Shown in pieces: positions 29,038 through 37,048 of a stretch of 64,000 nucleotides of DNA (position 1 is its first letter; each line of letters begins with the position of its first letter). The notes below the pieces were generated by a model. It saw only the letters and a list, made by a program, of their open reading frames with translations, searched no databases and was not told the DNA's origin. Origin of the DNA: an uncultured Cycloclasticus sp. (GTDB lineage Bacteria; Pseudomonadota; Gammaproteobacteria; Methylococcales; Cycloclasticaceae); the NCBI GenBank assembly GCA_913060865.1, contig CAJXTU010000008.1, forward strand, positions 1 to 64,000, given 5' to 3'. Made by a program: the position numbers and the translations under genes.

Positions 29038-29928
29038 CTAGCTCAGGTCGATTTTATATTTTTCTTTTAATAAGTTTCGAACACTATCTACCTGTGGGTT
29101 CGGTTTCCCGGACGGCTTTATGATGCGTGATGTTTTTTTATCTTTCATCATGCTTAAAACGGTGCTGATTTTGATCGTTTTAACGTCATCAGCAAAGGCA
29201 TATACCAAGGAAAAATCACATAAATTATTAATTCGTCTTGGCACACCTTCGCTATAACAAAAGATGGCAGCACACGCTTCATGGGTAAAAATAGGATAAC
29301 TAGCACCCGCAGTTTTTAACCGGTGAGTGATGTATTTTTCTGTTTGCCTATAATCCAACGATTTAAGGTGATATTCAACCCCGATACGTTGAGCAAATTG
29401 CTCAAGTTCTGGTTCATTTAGTTTATCTATTAATTCCGGTTGCCCTGTTAGAATTAATTGCATAAAGATATCTGCGTCAATATTTACATTTGATAATAAA
29501 CGTAGCTCTTCTAGCGCTTTTACACTAAGGTTTTGTGCTTCATCTATTATAAGAATCACACGTTTTCCTTCTGCGTACTGCTCTATAACAAAGTTGATGT
29601 AATCTCTATACCTACCGGCGTTATCTGAAGCGTTTGACTCAATTTCTAATGCATCTAGCACCCACTCCATTAGCCCGCCAAATGATTCATGTGTATTGTT
29701 GATTAAACCAATAACACAGTCATCGTCTATTTTTTTAAGTAATGCTCTAATCAGTGTTGTTTTACCTGCACCAATTTCACCCGTTACCACTGTAAAACCC
29801 GCATGACTAACAACCCCATACTCTAGCAGTGTTAATGCTTTTTTATGATTAGGGCTTAAGTATAAAAAATTTGGATCAGGTACTTGATTAAATGGCTTAT
29901 GATTTAAGCCAAAGTGTTCCGTATACAT
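29038..29928 (-). CDS. ExeA-like AAA ATPase of the PEP-CTERM/EPS locus
   Basis: The 296-aa protein begins MYTEHFGLNHKPFNQVPDP, the hallmark of the secretion-ATPase subfamily found in exosortase/EPS loci. It has Walker A GEIGAGKTT (50-58) and Walker B LIIDEAQNL near residue 130, plus a winged C-terminal region. It resembles ExeA/GspA, which energise envelope assembly of secretin machinery. Here it is thought to couple ATP to polymer secretion. It is 3 bp from the kinase gene stop-to-start. Confidence 0.88.
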   Translation of the reverse strand: MYTEHFGLNHKPFNQVPDPNFLYLSPNHKKALTLLEYGVVSHAGFTVVTGEIGAGKTTLIRALLKKIDDDCVIGLINNTHESFGGLMEWVLDALEIESNASDNAGRYRDYINFVIEQYAEGKRVILIIDEAQNLSVKALEELRLLSNVNIDADIFMQLILTGQPELIDKLNEPELEQFAQRIGVEYHLKSLDYRQTEKYITHRLKTAGASYPIFTHEACAAIFCYSEGVPRRINNLCDFSLVYAFADDVKTIKISTVLSMMKDKKTSRIIKPSGKPNPQVDSVRNLLKEKYKIDLS

Positions 29929-29931
29929 TTT

Positions 29932-30765
29932 TTAGTAACTTTGGTGCATAGGCGGTTTTTCGGACTTATTTAGCACGCTACCAATGAGATGAGTTCCTTC
30001 TAATAACTGAAGTGATTTAACTATTTCTGATTCTTTATTTTTACCGTCTTCCAAAACTAGCAACGTAGAGTCAATATATTTAGATGCCAATAAAACATCA
30101 TCTGTTTGTAGGATTGGCGGCGTATCAAATATAATCATTCTTGAGTTATATCTCGCTTTTAAGTCAGCAACTAAGCGACTCATTTTTTTGCTTGATAGTA
30201 ATTCTGCAGAGTTTTCTGCTCGACCTTTTCCTGGCAATATAACCAAGCCTTTAACACCAGGGTTTATTAGGACGTCAGTTAGATCAATATCACCTTCCAA
30301 GTAATCTTTTAGGCCCACCTTTACATCCAAACTGAAATAATCATTTAACCGTGGGTTTCGTAAATCCAAGTCAACCAATAAAACCGTTTGATTTGATTCC
30401 ATTGCCATAGCAACGGCAAGATTAGAGGATACTAAAGACTTACCTTCACCTGCAGTTGGCGATGTAATCGCTAGTGTCTGCCAACTCTTTTCACGCATTT
30501 TTTGTAACACTTGTGTACGCAGCATTCTAAACACGCCGGACTGTGAATTACTATATTGCGATGCAATTACTCGTTTATCGGCTAAACGTTGCTCAGAAAC
30601 CTCTACCACTTTTGTTTGGGTATAAGTAATGCCTGTAACATCTTGTGTATTTTTTAAAGCTTGGTTTTTTGAAGTGACACTATCACCTCTTTTTACATTA
30701 AGCTCATTGGGCTCAGATTGTAGTTTTTCTTTTGCTTTATCCAACGCTTTTTGAATTCTGTCCAT
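29932..30765 (-). CDS. Tyrosine autokinase of the CpsD/CapB type
   Basis: The 277-aa BY-kinase has the P-loop PTAGEGKSL (103-111), Walker A' VDLDLR (131-136) and a Walker B around FDTPPIL. It is a separate cytoplasmic kinase that pairs with the membrane chain-length protein upstream, as in Gram-positive CpsC/CpsD and in PEP-CTERM loci. Autophosphorylation usually occurs on a C-terminal Tyr cluster. Here only one Tyr is present at the extreme C-terminus (HQSY), so the cluster is reduced. Confidence 0.88.
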   Translation of the reverse strand: MDRIQKALDKAKEKLQSEPNELNVKRGDSVTSKNQALKNTQDVTGITYTQTKVVEVSEQRLADKRVIASQYSNSQSGVFRMLRTQVLQKMREKSWQTLAITSPTAGEGKSLVSSNLAVAMAMESNQTVLLVDLDLRNPRLNDYFSLDVKVGLKDYLEGDIDLTDVLINPGVKGLVILPGKGRAENSAELLSSKKMSRLVADLKARYNSRMIIFDTPPILQTDDVLLASKYIDSTLLVLEDGKNKESEIVKSLQLLEGTHLIGSVLNKSEKPPMHQSY

Positions 30766-30796
30766 ATACCTATTTCCCTAAATTAACGTTGAATAT

Positions 30797-32389
30797 TTAA
30801 AGTAAACTAATTTTACGAAGGACCTTAAACCAAAGTATTTCTAGGTCCATAACAAAAAAGTGAACACCTAATACTACAATCACAACCGCTCCAATCAGCC
30901 AGTATAATTTTGTGTAGCAATTTGTCGTTTTTACAACATTTTCACCTTTAACCGTCAACATAGGCACCACAACAAGTGGTGCGCTACCAGTAACTCGCTT
31001 CATTTCATCATAACCACGCACACCACCGACCAATAACTCAAACAACAAAGCAAGCCCAACACCTACCGCTATAGATGCCACCACTCCCAAAACAAATATT
31101 TTAGGCCGGTTTGGTTTTTCTGGTTTACTAGGAACCCGTGGTGGTTCAATTAATGTAAAGCTTTCACCTTTATTTTCAGATTCGAGGTTTTTGGCTAGTT
31201 CCGCTTGTAGTTCTTTAGACTTTAATTCCTGATATTTCGCTTGGTTGTTATCATAGTCACGAATTAAATCTTCGTAAGCCCTTTTAACTTGATGGGTATC
31301 AACAACTCGTTTCTCATACAGGGCTAATTTTTGTTTTAATTCTTTTTTTGCAGATAAAAGCCTATTAATTTCCCGTTCAGATGATTTTATGTTTGACTTT
31401 ATTTTTAAAGACAATGGGCTTCTGTACTGAGTTGAAGAAGCACCACCCTTTTCAACCGAGTTCTTAGCATCAAGCTCAAGGCTTTCAATTTGTCTTTTTA
31501 AGCGTTTAATATCTGGGTGATTTTCAGAATATTTCCCTTGAAGAGTAGCGTACTCGGCTTTTGCCATAGCTAGTTGCTGAGCCGCTGTAGCTGGTTGCTG
31601 CAAGCCAGATGATGGCATTAATGCATCAAGGTTCGCTAACTCTAAGTTCATTGTTATTATTTGCTCTTTTAAATCAATAAGCTGGTTTTGACCATCTACC
31701 AATTCTTTCTGAATGCTCTCTACCATCGATAAATTATAAGGAAGCAGTTCAGGCAAACTGTTGTTATAAGTGTCTTTAAAATCAGCAATATTTTTTTCTA
31801 ATAATTGAATTTTACGCTTAAGCTTGTTTGCCTCGTCTTTAAGAAAACCTTCTGTTTCTTTTGCTCGCGCCGTACGTGTTTTAACGTTTTCATTAAGAAA
31901 CTGCGTCGTTAATTCATTAGCAACCACTTGTGCTGTTCTTGGGTTTTTATCCATAAAGGATACATTGAAGGCGATATTCGCTCGCTTTGCACGCCCACTA
32001 CGAGGGTCTGTTACATTCGCACTGACCATATCAATAAACATGTTTTCTTGGAAGTGCGAAACAATCACTGAGGGGGGAGATTTTTGACGTTCTTCAGGGT
32101 AGAGGTTATGGCGTTTAACGATATCCATTATTCTCGTCGTTGTCATTAACTTTTGCTTAATGACCGCTATTCTTTGATCAGCATAACTTGTCACCGTTGA
32201 GCGCACTAAATCATTAGGAATTTCTTGCGATTCAATTAAAATTAACCCACTGGATTTGTACGTTGCGGGCAACAAGAGTGCCGTAGCAGCCGAGACTAAT
32301 ATTAGAAATATCGCTGGGTATATAACTAATTTTTTATGACGATTAAGAATTTCTAAATAATCGCTTATTCCTTTAACTTCTTCTTCCAT
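30797..32389 (-). CDS. Wzz/GNVR-type chain-length determinant
   Basis: The 530-aa protein has an N-terminal transmembrane helix (about 17-38), a large periplasmic coiled-coil region (about 60-400, with LKRKIQLLEKNIADFKD), a PxxP segment (EPPRVPSKPEKPNRPK) and a second helix near 428-452. A further hydrophobic helix lies near 492-513. This matches polysaccharide co-polymerases of EPS/PEP-CTERM loci. It sets polymer length and activates the neighbouring kinase. Confidence 0.88.
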   Translation of the reverse strand: MEEEVKGISDYLEILNRHKKLVIYPAIFLILVSAATALLLPATYKSSGLILIESQEIPNDLVRSTVTSYADQRIAVIKQKLMTTTRIMDIVKRHNLYPEERQKSPPSVIVSHFQENMFIDMVSANVTDPRSGRAKRANIAFNVSFMDKNPRTAQVVANELTTQFLNENVKTRTARAKETEGFLKDEANKLKRKIQLLEKNIADFKDTYNNSLPELLPYNLSMVESIQKELVDGQNQLIDLKEQIITMNLELANLDALMPSSGLQQPATAAQQLAMAKAEYATLQGKYSENHPDIKRLKRQIESLELDAKNSVEKGGASSTQYRSPLSLKIKSNIKSSEREINRLLSAKKELKQKLALYEKRVVDTHQVKRAYEDLIRDYDNNQAKYQELKSKELQAELAKNLESENKGESFTLIEPPRVPSKPEKPNRPKIFVLGVVASIAVGVGLALLFELLVGGVRGYDEMKRVTGSAPLVVVPMLTVKGENVVKTTNCYTKLYWLIGAVVIVVLGVHFFVMDLEILWFKVLRKISLL

Positions 32390-32404
32390 TTTCTTCTCTA
32401 TAAA

Positions 32405-33565
32405 TTAGCGAGAGACTCTAAAACCGTCCCAACCATAGTTTAACGTCAACATAACCGCTTGACTGCTTGCATCAGTATTTGCATCTGACTCTTTTTGCTG
32501 ACGAAATTTATACGATAAAGAAAGGCTAGCATCCGGAGAAAACTTCCAATTAACAGAAGGTGATAAAGTGAGGTTTTCACGTTTATCGTTACTATCATCT
32601 ATTGCGGATGTCGTTGTTAGGAAACTACCACTAATGCGCGCTGTCAATGTCTCTGTCAACTCTCTAGACCAGCTAAGACTGATTCTATCCTGCTCATTCA
32701 CACCACCTGTGCTAGAGGGTGATATTGAGCGTGAAAGGCCTAAGCTTGCAGTATCCACTTCGCCTTTATAGGAGATATTCAGGTCTAGTGATGAACCTGT
32801 ATCACTGGTATTGTCTGTAAAACCAAACAGGTCCTTTTGTTCGCTATCGAGTTGGCGCAAGCCCACACTACCGTTTATAGCCCAAATTTCTGAGAGATCA
32901 TACTTCGTTGTTAAGGACACATTATAAGTATCGTCATCTATCGTACTGGTTAGACCACTCGATTTATTATTGTTGGCAGACACGCTAACACCACCATTAA
33001 AGCGTTCTGTGAACTGATGTTGCCAATTCGTTGATAGTGAGCGGCTTCTACTATTACTAAAGTCAGCCGTTGAATACTCTTTCGTAGAATAACTGGCACT
33101 TACCGACAGAACGTCACGCTCTGTTAATTGAAAGCTATACGATGGTGATATCCGTTCTGTTGTTGAAATTGAGTTTGTTTCAAAGTCACCTGTGTCTTCT
33201 TCTGCATCTGTCCGACTGGTGCTTTCAACATAACTCGCGTTAAGCCCCCAAGTGCTTCTTTCTGTTTTATAGCTGGTATCAATACGCCAAAAAGGGTTCT
33301 CAGTGTCAAGCTGACTAGAGCGCTCATATCGATCTAGCACATAGCCTGTGCTTAATGATGTTTCAGAGTTTTCAATTGCATGGACCACTTTTAATGTCGG
33401 GCTCATTCTTGCGTGATAATCACCTAATTTATTTTCATCGCGCATAAAAATATTGTCATCATATTCTAACGATGGATCCACACTGCCTGATAAAGACCAT
33501 TCAGCTGCCTGTACGCCCGATGTTATGACTGCCCCTAGCAACGTTAATGAAATTATTTTATACAT
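32405..33565 (-). CDS. Outer-membrane beta-barrel protein of the EPS/PEP-CTERM locus
   Basis: The 386-aa protein has a signal peptide (cleaved after QAAEW region, about residue 20) and then alternating amphipathic strands rich in Ser/Thr (TSLSTGYVLDRY, DVLSVSASYSTKE, ARISGSFLTTT). This suggests a barrel of about 16 strands. It corresponds to the outer-membrane protein commonly found in PEP-CTERM loci, presumed to act as the export channel because the Wza-like partner is short. It lies between the export gene and the chain-length gene. Confidence 0.8.
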   Translation of the reverse strand: MYKIISLTLLGAVITSGVQAAEWSLSGSVDPSLEYDDNIFMRDENKLGDYHARMSPTLKVVHAIENSETSLSTGYVLDRYERSSQLDTENPFWRIDTSYKTERSTWGLNASYVESTSRTDAEEDTGDFETNSISTTERISPSYSFQLTERDVLSVSASYSTKEYSTADFSNSRSRSLSTNWQHQFTERFNGGVSVSANNNKSSGLTSTIDDDTYNVSLTTKYDLSEIWAINGSVGLRQLDSEQKDLFGFTDNTSDTGSSLDLNISYKGEVDTASLGLSRSISPSSTGGVNEQDRISLSWSRELTETLTARISGSFLTTTSAIDDSNDKRENLTLSPSVNWKFSPDASLSLSYKFRQQKESDANTDASSQAVMLTLNYGWDGFRVSR

Positions 33566-33574
33566 AAAAATACT

Positions 33575-34132
33575 CTATGGAATGACAATAACATCGCCAC
33601 TTTCAAGCTTTACATTAGTAGACAAATCACCACCGCCTTTTATCTTTGCGTAATGAACAGGCATAACTGTCTGCTTACCCTTATTCTCACGTAGCACGAT
33701 AATATTATTTTCTTCAGCATAGGTAGATAAACCACCTGCCAAGCTTAATGCTTGCATAACCGTTAGCTGTTGATTCATGACAAAACTACCTGGGTTTGTA
33801 ACCTTACCCAATATATGCACCGTATTCCCACTGACCTTTGCAACAACAACGGTTACCACAGGGTCTGTTAAAAATGCCTCAAGCTTTTTCTTAAGCATTA
33901 ATTCAAGCTCACTAATGCTTTTACCCTTAGCCTGTAACTCCCCTGCAAGCGGAAAAGATAAACTACCATCTGGCAAAACAGCGACTGTTTTTTGCAATGA
34001 TTCCTCTTTCCAGACTGATATATCTAATATATCGCCGGCATTCAATAAATACCGTTCAGAAGCGATAACGCTGTGACTAAGTAATAACGTAAACAACAAT
34101 AAAAAACTACGACGTAAAATTGTATTTCTCAT
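33575..34132 (-). CDS. Short Wza-like polysaccharide export protein
   Basis: The 185-aa protein has a signal peptide (about 1-24), a poly_export domain (LNAGDILDISVWKEESLQ at about 28-45, then VLPDGSLSFPLAG) and an SLBB-like region (VHILGKVTNPGSFVMNQ). It lacks the C-terminal amphipathic helix of Escherichia coli Wza (about 380 aa) and has no lipobox Cys. It therefore probably forms the periplasmic ring and relies on the barrel protein for the outer-membrane pore. It is the first gene after a terminator, so the export operon begins here. Confidence 0.87.
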   Translation of the reverse strand: MRNTILRRSFLLLFTLLLSHSVIASERYLLNAGDILDISVWKEESLQKTVAVLPDGSLSFPLAGELQAKGKSISELELMLKKKLEAFLTDPVVTVVVAKVSGNTVHILGKVTNPGSFVMNQQLTVMQALSLAGGLSTYAEENNIIVLRENKGKQTVMPVHYAKIKGGGDLSTNVKLESGDVIVIP

Positions 34133-34181
34133 TTTGATATTCCTTTCTCATGAAAATTAAACTTATTGTAGCCCAATATAT

Positions 34182-34209
34182 AAAAAAGGGAGCAAAAGCT
34201 CCCTTTTTT
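34182..34209. terminator. Bidirectional-looking terminator after the sorting-signal gene
   Basis: AAAAAAGGGAGC and GCTCCCTTTTTT pair around an AAAA loop, giving a strong stem with T-runs on both strands. It separates the sorting-signal gene from the export operon. The export operon then needs its own promoter in the remaining 50 bp, or depends on readthrough. Confidence 0.85.
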
Positions 34210-34246
34210 ACCTAACCATGTTTGCTAAAAGCAAATTTATTAGAAA

Positions 34247-34756
34247 CTAAACGGCAACCGCTGCTTTACGACGTAAGCCGAAGAAGCCTAGTAACGCTGG
34301 AGCGAATAAGAATAATGCAGCTGGAATTGGTGTTTCAACTCTAAAGTCATAACTTTGACCTTCGCCAGCTAGTACTTCAATCACATAAATGCTAGCTTCT
34401 TTAAGCATTAAATTAAAAGCAAAACTTCCTGCATTATTTGCATCTGGCCCAATAATCAAAGCACTTACAATTTCTAATCCATCTTCAAATAATTTAAAAT
34501 AAGACTTTGTGGTAAAATCATCGAAACTTCCACTGAACCAACCTCTAGTGTCTCTACCTTCAACATCCAAAGCAAAGGTCGCCGCTCCATTAGCAGCTTG
34601 AAAATAACTATCTGATGCGGCAACTAACTGCCCACTTGCAGGGTCAACAATTGACACCAAATCACCACCCGTTTGAGCCAATGTTAAGTTTAACGATGCC
34701 GCATTAACTGTTACCGCAAACAACATTCCCACAATAATAAACATTACTTTTTTCAT
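34247..34756 (-). CDS. Small secreted protein with VPLPA/PEP-CTERM sorting signal
   Basis: The 169-aa protein has a signal peptide (about 1-19, ending VNAAS) and a C-terminal TPIPAALFLFAPALLGFFG segment with an RRK tail, the same type of sorting signal as the protein at the far end of the locus. The mature body is only about 120 residues and unrecognised. SD sequence AAAGGA lies 7-8 nt before the ATG. The leader is unusual: a shared promoter motif, then a hairpin, then a riboswitch-like element, then a terminator after the gene. It is therefore a single-gene unit likely controlled by cyclic-di-GMP. Confidence 0.85.
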   Translation of the reverse strand: MKKVMFIIVGMLFAVTVNAASLNLTLAQTGGDLVSIVDPASGQLVAASDSYFQAANGAATFALDVEGRDTRGWFSGSFDDFTTKSYFKLFEDGLEIVSALIIGPDANNAGSFAFNLMLKEASIYVIEVLAGEGQSYDFRVETPIPAALFLFAPALLGFFGLRRKAAVAV

Positions 34757-34796
34757 AATTTTTTCCTTTAAATTAATTTAAATGTTTCTTAAGTAA

Positions 34797-34875
34797 TGCA
34801 GTCCAGCCATCTTCAGGTTTGCATGCATTAAAGATCTGTGACTTTCCGTCCTTGGTTCACACCAAGTTTGGCCTT
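34797..34875 (-). ncRNA. Putative class I cyclic-di-GMP riboswitch (GEMM-I)
   Basis: On the minus strand the leader reads GGCCAAA, a hairpin CTTGGT-GTGA-ACCAAG with a GNRA tetraloop, then GGACGGAAAGTCACAG, TCTTTAA and, after a loop, GATGGCTGGACTGC. This matches the GEMM-I order: GGC-AAA, GNRA hairpin, GGACGCAAAGCCACGG, CUAA, then AGCCGGGUUGCC. CAG/CTG replaces CGG/CCG, which keeps the P3 pairing. It ends about 40 nt before the start codon of the small sorting-signal gene. It deviates at two usually conserved bases (GACGG and AGT for GACGC and AGC), so ligand binding is unproven. Confidence 0.6.
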
Positions 34876-34876
34876 A

Positions 34877-34906
34877 AAACCGCTTGTTATAATTAACAAG
34901 TGGTTT
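34877..34906. repeat. 13-bp hairpin directly before the riboswitch-like element
   Basis: AAACCGCTTGTTA and TAACAAGTGGTTT pair (one G-T) around a 4-nt loop. On the minus strand it ends in GGTTTT and is followed at once by the GEMM-like element. It may be a weak terminator for the priming transferase, a leader stabiliser or an operator. Confidence 0.6.
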
Positions 34907-34943
34907 AAATCTAAGTAACGCATTATTACCTTACTTAGACGAC

Positions 34944-34992
34944 ACCAAAGTACACAATAGTAAAAACGATATCAATTGTACTTTGGTACTAA
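34944..34992 (-). promoter_or_regulatory. Putative activated promoter with shared motif and second half-site
   Basis: The motif TTAGTACCAAAGTACAATT (34974-34992) overlaps a -35 TTGATA. After 17 bp comes a -10-like TACTTT (34947-34952). The arrangement is the same as at 1067-1112. A second copy of the core in inverse orientation (ACCAAAGTAC on the plus strand, 34944-34953) overlaps the -10, so this promoter could be both activated and repressed by the same factor. The predicted leader is about 185 nt, long enough for the hairpin and riboswitch-like element. Confidence 0.55.
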
Positions 34993-35146
34993 ATTCTTAA
35001 TAAAAAAACTTTTTCTAAAGCTAATCAAGAATTAACTGAATTATATATTCAATAATATGCAAATGTTGATTAATTTAACTTTAATCACCTTAATAAAGTG
35101 ATATTCATCAATGTAGCTTATATTGGAAAAAGATATTGATAGTAAA

Positions 35147-36556
35147 TTAATACGCATTTTTATTGACGAAGCCTTTAAAAATAGTGAGAAATATAATTTT
35201 AAGATCCAAACCTATGGACCATGTTTGGATATATTTAAGGTCGTAATGAACGCGGCCTTCCATTTTATCCAGCGTATCTGTTTCGCCCCTGAACCCATTA
35301 ATTTGCGCCAAACCGGTAATTCCCGGCTTTACTTTATGCCTGAGCATATAACCTTGTATTTTCTCTCGGTACTCTTCGTTATGCGCCACAGCATGTGGCC
35401 TAGGGCCAACGATGGACATACTGCCACTTAATGCATTAAAAAACTGCGGCAACTCATCAAGTGATGTTTTTCGCATAAATGCACCAAACGGTGTAATACG
35501 TGGATCACCTTTTGTCGCTTGCTGTATATGCTCACCATTGTCTTGGGTCGTCATTGAGCGAAACTTCCATACTTTTATTTCATCCCCATCGGCGCCATAG
35601 CGTGTTTGCTTGAACAATACAGGACCTGGCGAGGTAAGCTTTATAGCAAAGGCAATAATCAACATAATAGGCGTTATTAAGGTGAGAATAATGATACTTA
35701 AAACAATATCCTCTATGCGTTTTAACAAACTATCTAAACCTGCGAATGGCGTTTCGTAAATACTGACCGCCGTAATGCCTTGATAATCAACCCAACGAGA
35801 ATTAAGTAAGTTAAAGGTAAACAGGTCTGGTACAAAATAAACGGATGCTGTGCTATCGGCTAGCTTTTCCGTTAACGTTTTAATTCTTTTCTCCGCAGAC
35901 ATGGAGATCGTAATATAAACCGTATCGACAGCACCGCTTTTGCAATCGCTTATCAACTGCTCTGTGCCACCAACAATGTTAACCCCTTCCCCATCGAGTC
36001 GCCTATCACCAGATACATCGGCTCGATCATCATAATACCCAACAAACTTGAGCCCGCTCCAATCCATATCCTGAAAGGCTTGCCTTAATCGGTTGCCTAG
36101 TGGCGTTGCCCCAACGATGGCCACTTGGCGAGAATTATGCCCCTTAGATCTAAAATAACTGAGCATAACGCGCACAACTGCATGCCAGGCAATTAATTGA
36201 ATAGGCACGACAACCAACCAGGTTTGCATTAAGGTTGCATAATAAATATCTGTTTCAAACACCAACCAGTCTGCCAGTATGAGAGAAACTACTGTCATAA
36301 CCCAAGAAAACAAGACAGCACTTATTTCAGCGCGAATTCCCGTCCCCCTCCAAGACCGATACGCATCTTGCGATTCAGCAAAGAAATTGAACAACACCAT
36401 TGCTATAAGAACAACTGGTAAATACAAAGGCATCCAGTCAACAGCCAATATATCGACAATTGATACGAACGTTAAAAAAATAATAGCGCTATCGGCTAAA
36501 CGCGCAATGGCATTGATTTTAGTATCGTACTGTCTAATTTTCCCCTGTCGCTTCAA
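35147..36556 (-). CDS. wcaJ: Undecaprenyl-phosphate sugar phosphotransferase (WcaJ-like)
   Basis: The 469-aa polyprenyl-phosphate hexose-1-phosphate transferase has about four N-terminal helices, a CoA-binding-like domain (about 140-260), one further helix near 285-310 and the catalytic PGT domain (KLTSPGPVLFKQTRYG, VWKFRSM, TSLDELPQFFNAL, GPRPHA). It starts repeat-unit synthesis by loading (probably) glucose-1-phosphate. The start is read as TTG with AAGGA about 11 nt upstream. It is the first gene of the locus in the direction of transcription. Confidence 0.9.
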   Translation of the reverse strand: MKRQGKIRQYDTKINAIARLADSAIIFLTFVSIVDILAVDWMPLYLPVVLIAMVLFNFFAESQDAYRSWRGTGIRAEISAVLFSWVMTVVSLILADWLVFETDIYYATLMQTWLVVVPIQLIAWHAVVRVMLSYFRSKGHNSRQVAIVGATPLGNRLRQAFQDMDWSGLKFVGYYDDRADVSGDRRLDGEGVNIVGGTEQLISDCKSGAVDTVYITISMSAEKRIKTLTEKLADSTASVYFVPDLFTFNLLNSRWVDYQGITAVSIYETPFAGLDSLLKRIEDIVLSIIILTLITPIMLIIAFAIKLTSPGPVLFKQTRYGADGDEIKVWKFRSMTTQDNGEHIQQATKGDPRITPFGAFMRKTSLDELPQFFNALSGSMSIVGPRPHAVAHNEEYREKIQGYMLRHKVKPGITGLAQINGFRGETDTLDKMEGRVHYDLKYIQTWSIGLDLKIIFLTIFKGFVNKNAY

Positions 36557-37048
36557 CTTTCACTCTTCCTTAAAATTACGTCAACACCCGTTGCACACAA
36601 ACAAAACCCGATTTCTTCTCGTAAAAACCACGCACCCGTTATATTTATAATCCACCATCTCAATAAAGAAGCTTCGCAGCTAAATAATCGGACCGTGCAT
36701 TTAGAGGGGCAGATAGCTCTAGGGTATTTACTCGAACTAACATCAAATCGATTAGTCATATTATTCAAGTATAGTCGAAATAACTGAACAGTTACTGAAG
36801 CGTAAAAAAATCACTTAAGCGCTGCTAGTGATTCATAAAGGATGAGCAATATGATACATATAATGAATTATTAACCGTGCGCAAACCGCTGTAATCCCCG
36901 ACTTCGAAGTATAACGGACTATACAATATGAAAACTTGAGTATTCTCACTAAAAAACCCACTTCTTACAGTTAGAATAAATGAACACCCTTTCAGTTTTT
37001 TATAGGTTGAAATAACGATCATCTTTAATTTGTTTATAAGGCTTAATA
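36557..37048. other. Divergent intergenic region, no gene supported
   Basis: These 492 bp separate wcaJ (minus) from the proton-ATPase operon (plus), so both promoters should lie here. I see AT-rich stretches but no promoter good enough to call. A 71-codon minus frame ending at the wcaJ start has no family resemblance or convincing ribosome site. Confidence 0.5.

Larger units (their letters stand above)
34757..35146. other. Regulatory intergenic region upstream of the small sorting-signal gene
   Basis: No gene is seen in these 390 bp. From far to near the start codon on the minus strand they hold an imperfect 8-bp inverted repeat (35086-35102), the 19-bp motif with promoter (34947-34992), an inverted second half-site, a 13-bp hairpin (34877-34906) and a GEMM-like element (34797-34875). 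Confidence 0.7.

Noticed and set aside
35123-35431. Plus-strand 102-codon frame opposite the end of wcaJ
   Set aside because: Mostly antisense to the conserved catalytic end of wcaJ and has no family resemblance.
36553-36768. Minus-strand 71-codon frame just before wcaJ
   Set aside because: No family resemblance, odd composition (Cys/Trp/Arg-rich) and no convincing ribosome site; it only happens to overlap the wcaJ start.
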